A stretch of DNA of 64,000 nt from Austropuccinia psidii. Taxonomy: Eukaryota > Basidiomycota > Pucciniomycetes > Pucciniales > Sphaerophragmiaceae. The notes below the pieces were generated by a model, which was given only the letters and a program-made list of their open reading frames with translations, had not been told where the DNA came from and did not search any database. The position numbers were made by a program, and so were the translations under genes. The stretch covers positions 47,460,698 to 47,524,697 of the forward strand of contig JALGQZ010000011.1 of assembly GCA_023105745.1 (NCBI GenBank), in the 5' to 3' direction. Shown here piece by piece: positions 1-10,288 of the stretch. Every line of letters starts with the position of its first letter. The stretch's first letter is position 1.

Positions 1-478
1 GTCAAAATTCTTGATGTGAAAAATCAGCAAAATCAATGAAATCTTCAGGTCAATCAATTTTCTTGAGGTCAAAATCAAATATGTCAAATCAATCAATCAA
101 TCAAAATCAAGTGAATTATTCTTTAAAAATCAAAATTCTTGAAGAAAAAATCAATTATGAATCTTGATGTGAATAACGTGTCTGAATATCTTGATGAAAA
201 ATTTGAAAATCAAAGAAAATCAAGATGACGCCTGAATTATGCATGAGAATGAAAATTTGATGATTTGAAAAGATTTAAAAAAAAAAGAATAACAAAAATA
301 AAAAATGGGTCAGCTTTCAATTTTCAAAATGAAGAATGAATGAAAGAAAATTGAGAGGTGACGATGAATCATTAAGTTCATAAGCGTAAAAGAATCATAA
401 TTTCGATGAAATGAGTGAAGGAAATTATAAAGAAAGAATGAACAGAATGAAAAAGAAATTATGAGTTAATTAATATAA
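1..478. other. AT-rich low-complexity filler, no gene
   Basis: The stretch is built of loose TCAATCAA, AAAATC and GAAAAT runs with no long reading frame or clear element end. It resembles the AT-rich 3' untranslated stretch of the gypsy element at 39640-39900, so it may be internal retroelement DNA next to the LTR that starts at 479. That is inference. Confidence 0.5.
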
Positions 479-2010
479 TGTCACAGGGGCTCTTGGACAG
501 AAATACAAGAGTGGCCTGGCACTCAGCAATCAGGGAACTCACTTGGAAGACTCCAAAAGAATAAAGAATAAAAATAATAAGAATGAATTCCTCTAAAAGA
601 TATGCAGGTACAAGATGAGATGCAAAAGAGGAAAGGGAAGCCAAATGGCCAAAGAGCCAACCAAGTAAGTCCTTAATCACTGTTTCAACCTGCCAAAAAT
701 GAATAATGGAATTAGTAAGGATATGACCACCAAATATCCATTGACAGGCGAAGAAAGAGAAAAGAGAAAAGTGCTAAATGACTGACTTAATAATATCAGT
801 ATTTGCTTAACTAAAATGAAAAGAAAATAGAGATAAAATAAAATCAAAATATATTAATTAACTGGGGAAAACCCCCCAGGGTGGAAAGGGTAGCCGGTAT
901 ATGTGAAAAGTTGGGAGCTTGAGTTCTTCAGGCTGAAAACTGATCTGTATTGATCCTTGAGGCTGTATTGATTGTTTTGGGAATTGATACAGCTGGCTAA
1001 TATTGAAATTGAATTGGGTTGAATGAATTTCCCATGATTGAAAATGAAATACAGTTCTTGATGGATCCAGACTGTATTGAAATGAATATGGTTGCCAAGA
1101 TGGATTGAGTGGAGCTTTGACACTTGACAACTTCTTTTTGGCACTGCCTCTTGAATACACTTGAGAATGAATTGAAAGTATTCCCTTGGAATGAATACTT
1201 GGAGTGAGAATAACCAATGACTGCTTGATGGTGTCATTGGTCTTTGACGCTGAAACACTTGCTCTTGAGCCTTGATGATTCCTCTGAATGATTGGGTGCC
1301 TTGATGACGTGATGAGATGTTGGAATGTTGAAATGAACATTTGATATTGCCACCATTGAGTTGCTGTTGAAAAATGATGCACAATGATATATAACATCAT
1401 TTATGGCATATTGGTTGATCGGCAAGAAGATTACGTCCAAAGGTCTTGAGATGGAAAGGCAGAGGGAAAAGGATGAATGTAATGGCTTCAGAGCTTGGAA
1501 TGGTGTTTCTGGGCCTTTTGGGGTTTTTGGCCACTTTTGGGTTCTGAGCCAAAAAACTGGCCCAAAAGGCGGGAAAGTGTCTTTTGGACACTTTGCGTCA
1601 AAGTGCGCAAAAATGCGCAAAAGTGCGCAAATGCGCAAATGCGCAAAAGTGCGCAAAATGCGCAAAAAGTGCGCAAATGCGCAAAAAGTGCGCAAAATGC
1701 GCAAAAATGTGCAAAATGCGCAAATTCGCATTATGAGCCCAAATGGCCAAAAACAGCCATTTGGGCCATTTCCCCTGGTTTTGAGGGAAATGACCAGAAA
1801 TACCCATTTGGGCATAAATTGCCGCTATGGGTTCTGGATTGAGGTGAAGGGCCATGAAGGCCCCAAAACACAAATGGCCATAAATGGTCCATAAGATAAT
1901 GACGTGGCCATATTGGCCACTGGTGATGGATATGGCCAATTGGCCATAAAGGAACCGTGGCTTGATATGCCATATGGGGATCCAAGGAGGTGAATTGCCA
2001 TGGTTGTAAC
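479..2010 (-). repeat. Type L1 LTR (Ty3/gypsy), solo or truncated
   Basis: The sequence starts TGTCACAGGGGCTC, as do the LTRs at 38050 and 63001, and shares with the 38050 copy the AACTGGGG-AAAA-CCCCCCAG hairpin, the GGCCAAAGAGCCAACC block and the tail CCATGGTTGT. The 38050 copy lies beside a polypurine tract and integrase, which fixes the orientation as minus. Here the tail reads …CCATGGTTGTAAC and runs directly into the mini-element at 2011, so the terminal …TGTGACA is damaged. No matching internal region adjoins it. Reading frames inside it are not conserved. Confidence 0.8.
1601..1733. repeat. TGCGCAAAA minisatellite inside the L1 LTR
   Basis: About a dozen head-to-tail 9-11 bp units of the form (G)TGCGCAAAA(A). 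It gives long artificial reading frames rich in Phe-Ala-His-Leu-Arg on the minus strand that should not be called genes. The 39120-39270 and 62690-62870 LTR copies keep only traces, mostly with TGCGCA changed to TGTGCA or TGCACA. Confidence 0.85.
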
Positions 2011-2127
2011 TGTCACATGGTGGAATGTGATCTACAACTTGCCAGTATTAATCGGTCTTTCAACCGGTTTAATAGCCTTTTCGGCAAGAGTTCTCTTTGC
2101 TGAGGTCTGGCAGACAGCATTGTGACA
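2011..2127 (+). repeat. 5' terminal repeat of the TRIM
   Basis: 117 bp with TGTCACA…TGTGACA ends that are inverted repeats of each other. It contains an AACCGGTTTAAT block and ends with TGGCAGACAGC, which resembles a polymerase III A box. Confidence 0.85.
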
Positions 2128-2161
2128 ATAAACCGGTTACCAACGTCATGGGTTCGATTCC
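2108..2161 (+). promoter_or_regulatory. Possible internal polymerase III promoter (A-box-like plus B box)
   Basis: GGTTCGATTCC at 2151-2161 matches the tRNA B-box consensus exactly. TGGCAGACAGC at 2108-2118 is close to an A box, and the spacing of about 43 bp is that of a tRNA gene. I could not fold a full cloverleaf: only four acceptor pairs and a T arm with one mismatch are evident. It may be a tRNA-derived segment or a relic of primer-tRNA copying. Confidence 0.45.
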
Positions 2162-2346
2162 GGTTGGAGACAAGAGGAGGTCTCAATCAAACAACCAGAA
2201 ATCGCTGGGTTTTCGGCTCCATTGGCGTACAAGGGTTCCGCCCCTTGGGGGTTCCTTGTAGGCTCCTGTTGTGACTAATGTAACTCCATGAGGGTGACAT
2301 GGGTAATACCATCAGTTACATGCACTTCGGGACGCAGTGCCCTAAA

Positions 2347-2357
2347 CCCGGGGGTAC
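2347..2357 (+). promoter_or_regulatory. Polypurine tract of the TRIM
   Basis: CCCGGGGGTAC directly precedes the second terminal repeat. On the minus strand the gypsy element G4 has TCGGGGGTAC directly before its LTR at 39558, followed by the same TGTCACA start. Confidence 0.7.
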
Positions 2358-2474
2358 TGTCACATGGTGGAATGTGATCTACAACTTGCCAGTATTAATC
2401 GGTCTTTCAACCGGTTTAATAGCCTTTTTGGCAAGAGTTCTCTTTGCTGAGGTCTGGCAGACAGCATTGTGACA
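2358..2474 (+). repeat. 3' terminal repeat of the TRIM
   Basis: 117 bp, one visible difference from 2011-2127 (AGCCTTTTCGG against AGCCTTTTTGG). After it the sequence becomes the minus-strand RNase H remnant of gypsy element G1. Confidence 0.85.
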
Positions 2475-2841
2475 CATTGTCATAAAATATTTTCCAAATA
2501 TCATCCAGAGAATTAGCCAAGGATGCATCTTTGCAATCTTTGTCAAGTAGAGCAGTAGGAATATGAAAATGTTTATCTTGCTTAGAGCTGTCTATAACTT
2601 CTTCAAAGAATTCTGTTCCCACACCTGTGATGTCAATTCCTTCAATTGGAATTTGAGATTCTTCACTTGTAGGAACATAGACAGAATTGTAAAGTGTATT
2701 GGCTAATGCACATATACTCCAGCCATCAGCATTCTTGTGAATATTTGCAGCTTTATCTACTATGGTCATATTGCCTCTATACTCCAGAATAGCAATCTGC
2801 CATCTTAACATGTGTCTGTTAGGAGTATTCATGTTAAGCAT
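2475..2841 (-). pseudogene. Second, divergent copy of gypsy RNase H/connection segment
   Basis: The minus strand reads [17 protein letters not shown], then HKNADGW…, then …FFEEV…QDKHFH, ending at a DDIWKIF stretch cut off by the TRIM. It repeats, with many substitutions, the protein segment encoded just upstream at about 2850-3150. It therefore comes from a different copy of the same family joined by recombination, not from a recent duplication. It goes further into the connection domain than the first copy. It is not functional. Confidence 0.8.
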
Positions 2842-3592
2842 TGATTACTGATTGTAATGCAGTAAGAACATGAAAATTCTTATCCAGCCTGTAGCTTTCT
2901 CTAACTTCTTCAAAGAATTCTGTCCCTACATCTGTGATGTTAATTCCTTCAATTGGAATTTGAGGCTCTGCACCTGTGGGAACATACACAGGATTGTCAG
3001 GTGTATTGGGTAATGCCCATCTACTCAAGCCATCAGAATTCTTGTGAATATTTCCAGCTTTATGTACTATGGTCATATTGCCTCTATACTCCTGTATAGG
3101 AATCTGCCATCTTAACATGTGTCTGATTGGAGTTTTCATGTTAAGAAGTGATTTTACTGCATTAAAATCAGTAATTACTTCAAACACACTACCATCAAGA
3201 TAATAATGAGGTTTTTCCAGAGCCCATATAAGGCAAAGGCACTCCATTTGGTTGGCTCCATATCTGGCCTCAGTAGATTTTATTTGTCTTGAAATAAAAC
3301 AAATTGGACCATCATAAGGCTTTTCATTGACGATTTGAACTTGATGAAGAGCTGCACCTAGGCCTTCACCACATGCATCAATATACAGCTTGAAAGGAAG
3401 TTTCCAGTCTGGCATCAATAATAATGGTGTCATAGTCAAGGAATACTTGATTTTTTCATTTGATTGAATCCTTTCCTGTGTCATCTCAAAGAAAGTTGGT
3501 TGATCACAAATTCTATACAATAATTTGGCATAGATTTCAAAATCTGTAATGTGTTGTCTGTCATACCTGGCAAACCCTAAGAAAGACATCAT
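2842..3592 (-). pseudogene. G1 gypsy RNase H domain
   Basis: About 250 codons covering the end of the reverse transcriptase thumb ([12 protein letters not shown]), the RNase H start ([17 protein letters not shown]), the [20 protein letters not shown] block and the [15 protein letters not shown] block typical of Ty3/gypsy pol. The role would be RNA removal from the RNA/DNA hybrid. It follows the frameshifted reverse transcriptase at 3600-4470 and runs into the divergent second copy at 2841. It is part of element G1, whose gag starts at 7129. Confidence 0.85.
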
Positions 3593-4469
3593 TTGGTTTT
3601 TTTTCTGGAGAATTTGTTTCAGTAAAACTGCACAAACCTTGTTTTTTTCAACACCAAGGCTCAGTCCTGATACTACATGTCCTAGAGCTTTCAGCTCATG
3701 AAACCCAAAATTAAATTTTTAAGAGATATTATCATGTTCACTTGAGGAATTTTTCTAACTACTAATAAAAGTCTCACTAAATGAAATTCAAATGTTTCTG
3801 AACAAATGATAATGTCATCAGTATAAATGATTAGCCATCCCTCTGATAATCATTGTAGGAAAATGGTATTCATCATTATTTGATAATGAAAGGGTGCATT
3901 TTTAATACCGAAAGGCAGCCTTCAGTATTCATAAATACCACAATGAGAAATAATTCCCAATGATTTCCTAGCATGAGTTAAAAAATTCTGATGGAAACCT
4001 TTAAGGGAATCCATAGAAGTGATAAATTTTGCTTTGGATAATTGAGTCAAAGTCTCATGAATTCTAGGGATTGGATAGCTGTCTTGAATAGTGTAGGTAT
4101 TCAATTCTCTGAAATCACCAACCATCCTTGATTTATCACTATGCCAAGTAATGATTACAAGAATTGTGACTTTTACTTCTTCATTGTGCCCAACCTTTCT
4201 AAGAACTCCCAGTTTCATTAGCTCATTAATATCACTTTCTAATGCTTCTCTAGCCCTAGGGCTAGCTGGGTAAGCTGGTCTCCTTCCTGTGTGGGGTAAG
4301 GTCTTTCTACATTAAGCATAATGTCCACTTCATAGCCTTTGATAGCCCAAAGTGTTTCATTATCAGAAGAAAAGGCCTCTCTGTATTGGAACAAAATTTC
4401 AATAAGTTTGTCCTTCCTTTCTAATGTTAGTTTAGTACTAATTTGTGCTTCCATTAGCTGATATGACAC
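3593..4469 (-). pseudogene. G1 gypsy reverse transcriptase, frameshifted
   Basis: The minus strand shows [37 protein letters not shown] and FITSMDSLKGFHQNF, which are reverse transcriptase fingers and palm motifs of Ty3/gypsy. Further on comes IIYTDDIIICSET, so the catalytic box is YTDD where the related element G3 has YIDD. The reading frame is broken at about 4235 and again near 3915, with short deletions compared with G3 at 54653-55594. It is inactive. Confidence 0.8.
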
Positions 4470-4799
4470 AAATATTTCTTTATTAACATTCTTTACTTGT
4501 CTAATGAGAGTTATTTCTCTTTTTTCTGGTGGAAAAGCAAATTTTTGCCTTTTATTTTGCCCTATAGCAAAATATATGTTTTTATGATTATGAATATCAA
4601 TTCCATAAATACTGAGCTAACAATTTCCAAGTATAAAGTGCTGTGAGGTACAATTATTCATAACAACAAATCCAACTTTTAATCTGATACTTCCTGCAGG
4701 ATTGGGGAATATCATTGCTGCTTCAAAAATGCCCAAGGGGTGCATATCTTGGCTAGCACTGCTGAATTTTATTCCTTCAATTGTCATTAATCTTTCTTT

Positions 4800-5573
4800 T
4801 CAGTTGGTATAAATCCTTTTAAGGTAATCCTTTCCAACAAAAGGACAAAAAGCACCTGACTCAAGATATAACTTGGCTTCTCTGTTGTTCATCACAATAT
4901 TAGTGATACAAGATGCTTCAGCTGTACAACGTTTAACTCTGGGAGGTTTGGTTTTCTGTATTTTAGCATCTTGCACATGTATGAGATCCATACATTCATC
5001 ATTGTACTGTGGTAAGTGAGTATTTACTTCTGTGACTTCAAAGGAAACATTAATATTTTCTATACACGGTTCATCTGGTACTTCCTCTTCTTCAAAAGGC
5101 TCAGACTCACTGTCATGTAAAGCTAAATTATTTGTTTCCTTTGTGTCTTCAACTTTATCTATTTCTATCTCATTTATTCTTTTCTTTTTGGGACAAGTGT
5201 TTGCCAAATGAGATGTACTTCCACATTTATGACATTTCAAAGGAGCTTTGTCATGTGGCTTATTGGGTTTGGATATTGGTTTCCCACTAGTCTTGTTATC
5301 CATTGGGGGCTTATACCAATTCCTTCTAGTTTTTATCCTAGTTGTGATTTCTTCCATGGCATTAATATAATATTCTCTGTAGCAAGGCTCAATACATCTG
5401 CTTCTTATAGGATGCTCAAGGTCACCACCACATTTTCTTAATATCCTTTTATGAATCATTGTTTCAGACATATCACAATGAAGAGAAGTTAATCTGCCTT
5501 TCTGTTTAAGAAACAAAGACATGGGCCTGTCCCTTTCAATATCAAAAATGGCTTCTTCAAAAGAATTTTCCAT
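4800..5573 (-). pseudogene. G1 gypsy gag C-terminus, zinc knuckle and protease
   Basis: 257 codons. The start MENSFEEAIFDIERDRPMS belongs to the capsid C-terminal region. A perfect CCHC zinc knuckle (CHKCGSTSHLANTC, about residues 114-127) would bind RNA. An acidic linker follows, then a retropepsin-like stretch LYLESGAFCPFVGKDYL. The catalytic Asp-Ser/Thr-Gly is ESG here. The frame stops at 4800 and the rest of the protease is out of frame toward 4470. Divergent G3 carries the same block at 53380-54495. Confidence 0.8.
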
Positions 5574-5597
5574 CTTAACTATCCAGGAATCATTTTC

Positions 5598-7129
5598 TCA
5601 TTTGGAAACAATTCGTTCTTTCCACCAAGGCCAAGAATGTTTACCATGGTCTTGCCTCATTTTGTAATACCATTTTTTTGCTGATTTGGTTAACAATGAG
5701 TGTAATCTGGCACTTATGTATTCATCTGGTATGCTAAAGTCTTCTTTAAACATATCAATTTTTTTCATAAATTCCATATGATTATATTCTCCTTCACCAC
5801 TGAAGGTTGGCCATTCCCCTAGTCTTGGAATGTGTTTGAAATCAAAAGCAGTTTCTACTCCTGCATTACTTGAAATTCTATGATGTAAGTCATTATTCAA
5901 GTTTAGCACATTTCTGTCAAGAATTGGTGTAGACTGTCTTGGCAATTCATTTTTCAGTGATATATTGTTAATACTTGATTGAATATCTTCTTTCAATTCA
6001 AGTATTGCTTTATCAATTTTTTCCAATTGCTCTTGGAAAAGAGCTGTATTGTGCCCAGTTGAGTTTTCCAAGTTTTGAACTTGTATTATTAATTGTTTCA
6101 ACTGTCTAGCTATAAAAGAAATAGAGTTGTCATCTGGTTGATTGAGTAAGATAAAATTAGACGCAATTCTTGCACAAATTTGCATCAAAGACAAGATATT
6201 GTCTTTATTCACATTCTCTAGACCAATTATGGTCTTTTGTGACTTGTTTACTTGTAATATCCCTCTCCCCAACTTCTGTTGGATGTACTCAAAATTATTA
6301 AACTTTTCTAAAATGTCTTTATTACAAGCTTCAAAATAAGTTACAATCTTTACAAGGCCTACTTCTTTGGAAATGATTTGTTTGATCTCTCCTCCTCCTT
6401 TTTTGGAATTCCCTCAGAGTTCTTGCCATATTGAATTTATTGTCCATGGCTGTCTTCTCTCTATTGGGGATTCTGTAATTCTGTGGGTAAGGCCTGTCCC
6501 GCTTGGATTTTGCCTTTCCCTTTTCCTTCCGATTGCTCTTTGGGGTTTGCTTGTCCTTGTTTGGAACTTGTTGAGGTGTATTTTTGCTTGTGGAGGCTTG
6601 GGGAGCTTCCGCTGGTCTGTTTTCCTTTCTTTGTGCCAACTTCTTCTTCTGGTCCTCTGACAACATCCTTTGGTTTTTCAACCAACCTTTTATGTGTTGG
6701 ACTTGTCCCTTGCAGGAAATGGGTATCCAACCCCTCAGAAGTTCTTCTTCCTTTTTCAGGCCCATGAACTTCTTCAATTGAAGATAAGAGCTCATTGTGC
6801 CTATTCAAACACTTGGCAGAAGTTCCCACTCCTGCTGCTTTGCTGCCATAAACCAATTCTTTTACTGAGACTGGTATATCTCTACTGATGCCTGCTGGAA
6901 ATGATTCAGGTCTGAAAACAGGAATAGCAGTTATGTAAGCTTCCGGACTCTCAATAAGAGTTTCAAAGGTGCTGGCTAACCTTTGAGAACTGGTGGAAGC
7001 TCTGGCATCCTCCATTTGTTCCTCTCCTCTGGGCTGACATTCTTGTTTTTTGGAGCTATGACTTGAATGTCCTGGTCCAGCTCCATTTGATTTGATGGAG
7101 TAATTGCTTCCACTTCTAGTAAGATTCAT
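5598..7129 (-). pseudogene. G1 gypsy gag, broken into frames
   Basis: Three overlapping minus-strand frames. The 7129 start (MNLTRSGSNYSIKSNGAGPG) matches the gag start of G3 at 51720 (MTTRRGSQYSIQSDGAG). 6331-6795 is a Lys/Arg-rich linker. 5598-6272 holds a coiled-coil-like stretch and a capsid block (GEWPTFSGEGEYNHMEFMKKI…ISARLHSLLTKSAKKWYYKM). Frameshifts separate the three parts. Gag would form the particle. A second reading frame across the 7129 start is also conserved (see findings). Confidence 0.75.
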
Positions 7130-7219
7130 TTAATGTCAAGTTTGAGAAAAAATTGACTAATAAATGTAGTGAATTCACCTGATGAACCTTTGAAGGGCTC
7201 TCTGGTAATTAAACCCCTT
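7130..7219 (-). other. G1 leader fragment and CCCTT target duplication of G2
   Basis: The 90 bases upstream of G1 gag end in CCCTT (7215-7219), repeated at 37487-37491 on the far side of G2. The G1 leader continues at 37492. Confidence 0.8.
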
Positions 7220-8629
7220 TGTCAGGCTGAGTCTATGAAGAGGTTATAATGAAGACTGTTTACAAACTAAACTATTACTGTGACACAGATGATAATATTA
7301 AAAATTGTTTCTTTATGGAATAAAAGGGCTTTACTAGTGATCATTAGGGGTGGTGAGTGCTGTTGAAAGCCCTGGGTGCAGATTTACCTGTTGGGTTACA
7401 ATAATAAAGTCTACAATACTAAGGTTTATAGTATAACCTGTTTTTTTTGAAGAGTATAGCTTTTTTTACAGCTGTACTACGTCCAAATTCAAGAGCAGGA
7501 TGGTAAAACCTTTTGTGGTGGAGAGAAGGCCTCCTTTTATCCTAAAATGGGGTGAAATGGCCCTCTAGACATCCACATAGAGGAATTGAAGAGTTTTTAA
7601 CTTACAAGTACTGTCTTGTGGTTTTAATAGTGCCTGTATTCTCTGTATTGGGCTCAGTTGTTCTTTTGAAACCGCATCTGGGAAGTTTTCACCAATACAG
7701 GGTGAAAACTTTGATCTGGGGACCCCATATCCCTTGTCTGACATGTCTGACGTGTAAAATGCTGTACAGAACCTGTATTGGACCCCAGTATTCAATGAAT
7801 TATGAGGTAATGAAGTATAAACATGCTTATTTGTCTCTTTGACACCTCATAATTATACTTACGGGAGAATATTCCACAGTAAGACTGTATTGGTCTAGCT
7901 GTGGGATTTTGAGCTTAAAACTACTATACCTTTGTCAGTTTTTGAGATATCAAGCTCAAGTTTGGTTCATATTTTAGCCCTGGATGTTTTCTACACAATG
8001 GTACCTCATTTGATATGGTTATCATTAGTTATGGCAAAGTTATGCCATGTCCAAGTTTTGTTGTAAATATATGTTTTACTTAAAAACTGTATCGAGCTTG
8101 TTTGCCCCATAACTTTTGTTCTGGATGAGATATGGGGAAATGGATGGCACCATAAGATAGCTCTGATTTTGTTCTTTCCAAAAAAACCACTTTAGGTATC
8201 TTGCAATGAAGCTGTAGATGTTAGATGAGAGGTGAATATTTCATTCATCCTTGTTTGACCTTATTTTGGTCATAACTTCTGTAATTCTGGTGCTAGCTCA
8301 TTTTGGCTAGTACCATTGGATAGCCCTGACTTAGAGCTCTATTTTGAATACCCATTTGATAGTGTTAATACTCCTTCTCTTGATTTCAGATGAGAGGTGA
8401 AAAATAAGGTTTATGCTCAGCAACAACTTTGAGCAGGAATAACTTTGTTATTCTTTGTACTATGATGATGGGCATTATATATTTGGAAAGGTGTGAGTTT
8501 CCCCTTCCCCTTGATACCTTTTGCACTTATTTGGCTCAGCTTCATGTTTTGGTGGTATCTTGGCTATCCCATTGATTTATGGTATATGGCTGTCATGCTT
8601 GTGCTCTGGCTTTGAATCGCAGGCTAACA
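7220..8629 (-). repeat. 3' LTR of G2 (type L2)
   Basis: About 1.41 kb, starting TGTCAGGCTGAG on the plus strand and ending GCAGGCTAACA. It matches 36106-37486 throughout, including GTTGAAAGCCC, the TACCTGTTGGGTTACAATAATAAAG block and CAGTTTTTGAGATATCAAGCTC. The plus-strand right end has TAACA where other copies have TGACA. Confidence 0.92.
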
Positions 8630-8646
8630 TACCCTCCCTCTAAAAA
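8630..8646 (-). promoter_or_regulatory. Polypurine tract of G2
   Basis: On the minus strand TTAGAGGGAGGGTA directly precedes the LTR start TGTTAGCC, the expected plus-strand DNA priming site. Confidence 0.8.
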
Positions 8647-10242
8647 AGGCTCATCATTGATAAGACTTTTCAGTCCTCCTAGAGGCTCTGAATCTTCTCA
8701 AGTGAAGGTTCCCATATGGTATGGCATCCTCTGCCAATCATTTGTCTTTGTCAGCTGTCTGGTTCTTGAATCTAACAAAGTATTGTCTTTGGTCTTTACC
8801 ATCAAGTCTGATCCTCCTGGCCTTGATAATTTTCCTTACTGGCCCAGGGGAGTCTTGCACTTCCATCATATCTGGTGGGGTGGGGCTTTTCTTTCTGGAG
8901 GGGAACTTAACCTCCTCTCTCTGGAAGTATGGCTTAACCAGACTCACTGGGAATACTGGGTGTTTCCCACAAAATTCTTCTGTGAGTCTCACTTCCACTG
9001 CATTTTTCCCTATCAATTTAATGATAGTGAAGGGCCCTACAAGTGAGTCTCTCATTTTCTTAAGTCCTTTGAGATTATTAAAGTTCAGCATAGACATTAA
9101 CACTTGGTCCCCTTCTTTGAAGTCAGGTCCCATCTGTGATTTTTACCACCTCTGTTTTTTGTATTATTTTGCCACAGATATGCATTTGGCAGCTGTTTCC
9201 AAAGCCTTCTTCCACATATCATGGAATTCCTTGGCTGTGCAGTGGATGGTCAGAAGATTTTTCTTCAAGTGATACACAGGAAATAGGGGGTTCCACCCTT
9301 TCTCTACCAGTGAAAGTGTTTTTCCTGTGGTAGAGTGCTGGCTTGTGTTATAAGCCAGCTGGACTGCTGGTAGAAGGGTAACCCAGCCATGGGTGTGACC
9401 TTCATGGTCCTTATATTCCATTCCATAGGCACAGAATCTTTCAAGGATGTCTTCTATTGTTTGGATCATCCTTTAAGCTAACCCATCTGTCTGTGGATGG
9501 TAAGCTGTAAAACAAGCAAGTTTAGTAACCCATACTTCTTCCCATGTTTTCTATTTGCCTTTTTGCATCTTTCACAAGTGTTGATATATTCACTCAACTC
9601 TTGTTCCCATTTAGGCCACCAAGCTGTGCTTGCACCCTCACCTTAGTTCTGTCCTCACTCATGTGTCCCATATAGGGGCAGTCATGGCATTCTTGTAGGA
9701 TCAAGGATATATGGTCCCTGTCTACTATGGTGAGTGCACTAGTGTGTGTTTCAATATGTTAGAGAAGGCCATCTATTAGGAAAAACTTGTTATACTTATA
9801 GTCCCTGAACCAGGGTTCCTCTAACTGGGATTCCAGTTCTGGGCTCCTGTACCTTTGTTGAAGGAGTTGCAACAATATGCCACACCATTTGTGCTTGGCA
9901 TATGTCTTCATCACTGCATTGAAGAATTCATTGTGCAGTTCTGAGAAGCTTATTCCCAATATGGGAGTTTCTGTTCCTTCTTGATCAGTTTCTCCGCTGT
10001 TTGGGGTACCACTTTCTGGTGCCCATTCAGAAAATCTGAAGTTTTTCTTCCTATCTATTTCCATGAAATGGATAGGGATCTTGGCTGCTACTTCAGGGTC
10101 ATAAGCTGGGTTGCTTTTGACATTATCCAGTGGCCATCTGAATTTTTATGACATTTACCTTCCTTTTATATGACATTTATATTGCCCCTATACTCTTCAA
10201 TGGCTATTTGCCACCTAAACATGTGTCTATTGGTAGTCTTCA
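8647..10242 (-). pseudogene. G2 integrase and chromodomain-like tail, decayed
   Basis: From high to low coordinates: KTTNRHMFRWQIA (RNase H end, directly at the C1 insertion), a connection segment at 10064-9759, a degraded integrase core with several stops, LAYNTSQHSTTGKTLS at 9469-9164, and an integrase C-terminal block at 9133-8738 (LSMLNFNNLKGLKKMRDSLVGPF-like, then HPVFPVSLVKPY). The last part (KARRIRLDGKDQRQYFVRF) resembles the chromodomain-like tail of G3. Integrase would insert the cDNA. Multiple stops make it inactive. Confidence 0.8.
10240..10242. other. TCA target-site duplication, left side of C1
   Basis: TCA here and at 31177-31179. Taking out C1 plus one TCA gives …CTGAACATGAAGACTACC on the minus strand, coding LNMKTT, the conserved gypsy RNase H motif. 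Confidence 0.95.
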
Positions 10243-10288
10243 CACCAGGGCGAATCTCGCGTCAATCGTCGGCGATTGACTTCACGTC
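10243..10288 (+). repeat. Left terminal inverted repeat of C1
   Basis: 46 bp, CACCAGGGCGAATCTCG… through …GACTTCACGTC. It matches the reverse complement of 31131-31176 at 44 of 46 positions. Inside it GTCAATCG and CGATTGAC form an 8-bp inverted repeat around TCGG. It has about eight CpG sites. Confidence 0.95.

Larger units (their letters stand above)
2011..2474 (+). mobile_element. TRIM-like miniature LTR retroelement, 464 bp
   Basis: Two 117-bp direct repeats (2011-2127 and 2358-2474) begin TGTCACATGG, end ATTGTGACA and differ by one C/T change that I can see, so the copy is young. They flank 230 bp without coding capacity. The internal part ends in a polypurine tract (CCCGGGGGTAC) abutting the second repeat, the standard plus-strand priming signal of LTR elements. 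No gag or pol is present, so it must be moved in trans. The flanks GTAAC (left) and CATTG (right) do not match, so no target duplication is visible; recombination between two copies could explain that. Confidence 0.85.

Noticed and set aside
1234..1894. Phe/Ala/His/Leu-rich and Lys/Cys/Ala-rich proteins
   Set aside because: Low-complexity translation of the TGCGCAAAA minisatellite within an LTR.
2103..2170. A functional tRNA gene in the TRIM
   Set aside because: A B box is present but acceptor and anticodon stems do not fold convincingly and the segment crosses the LTR border.
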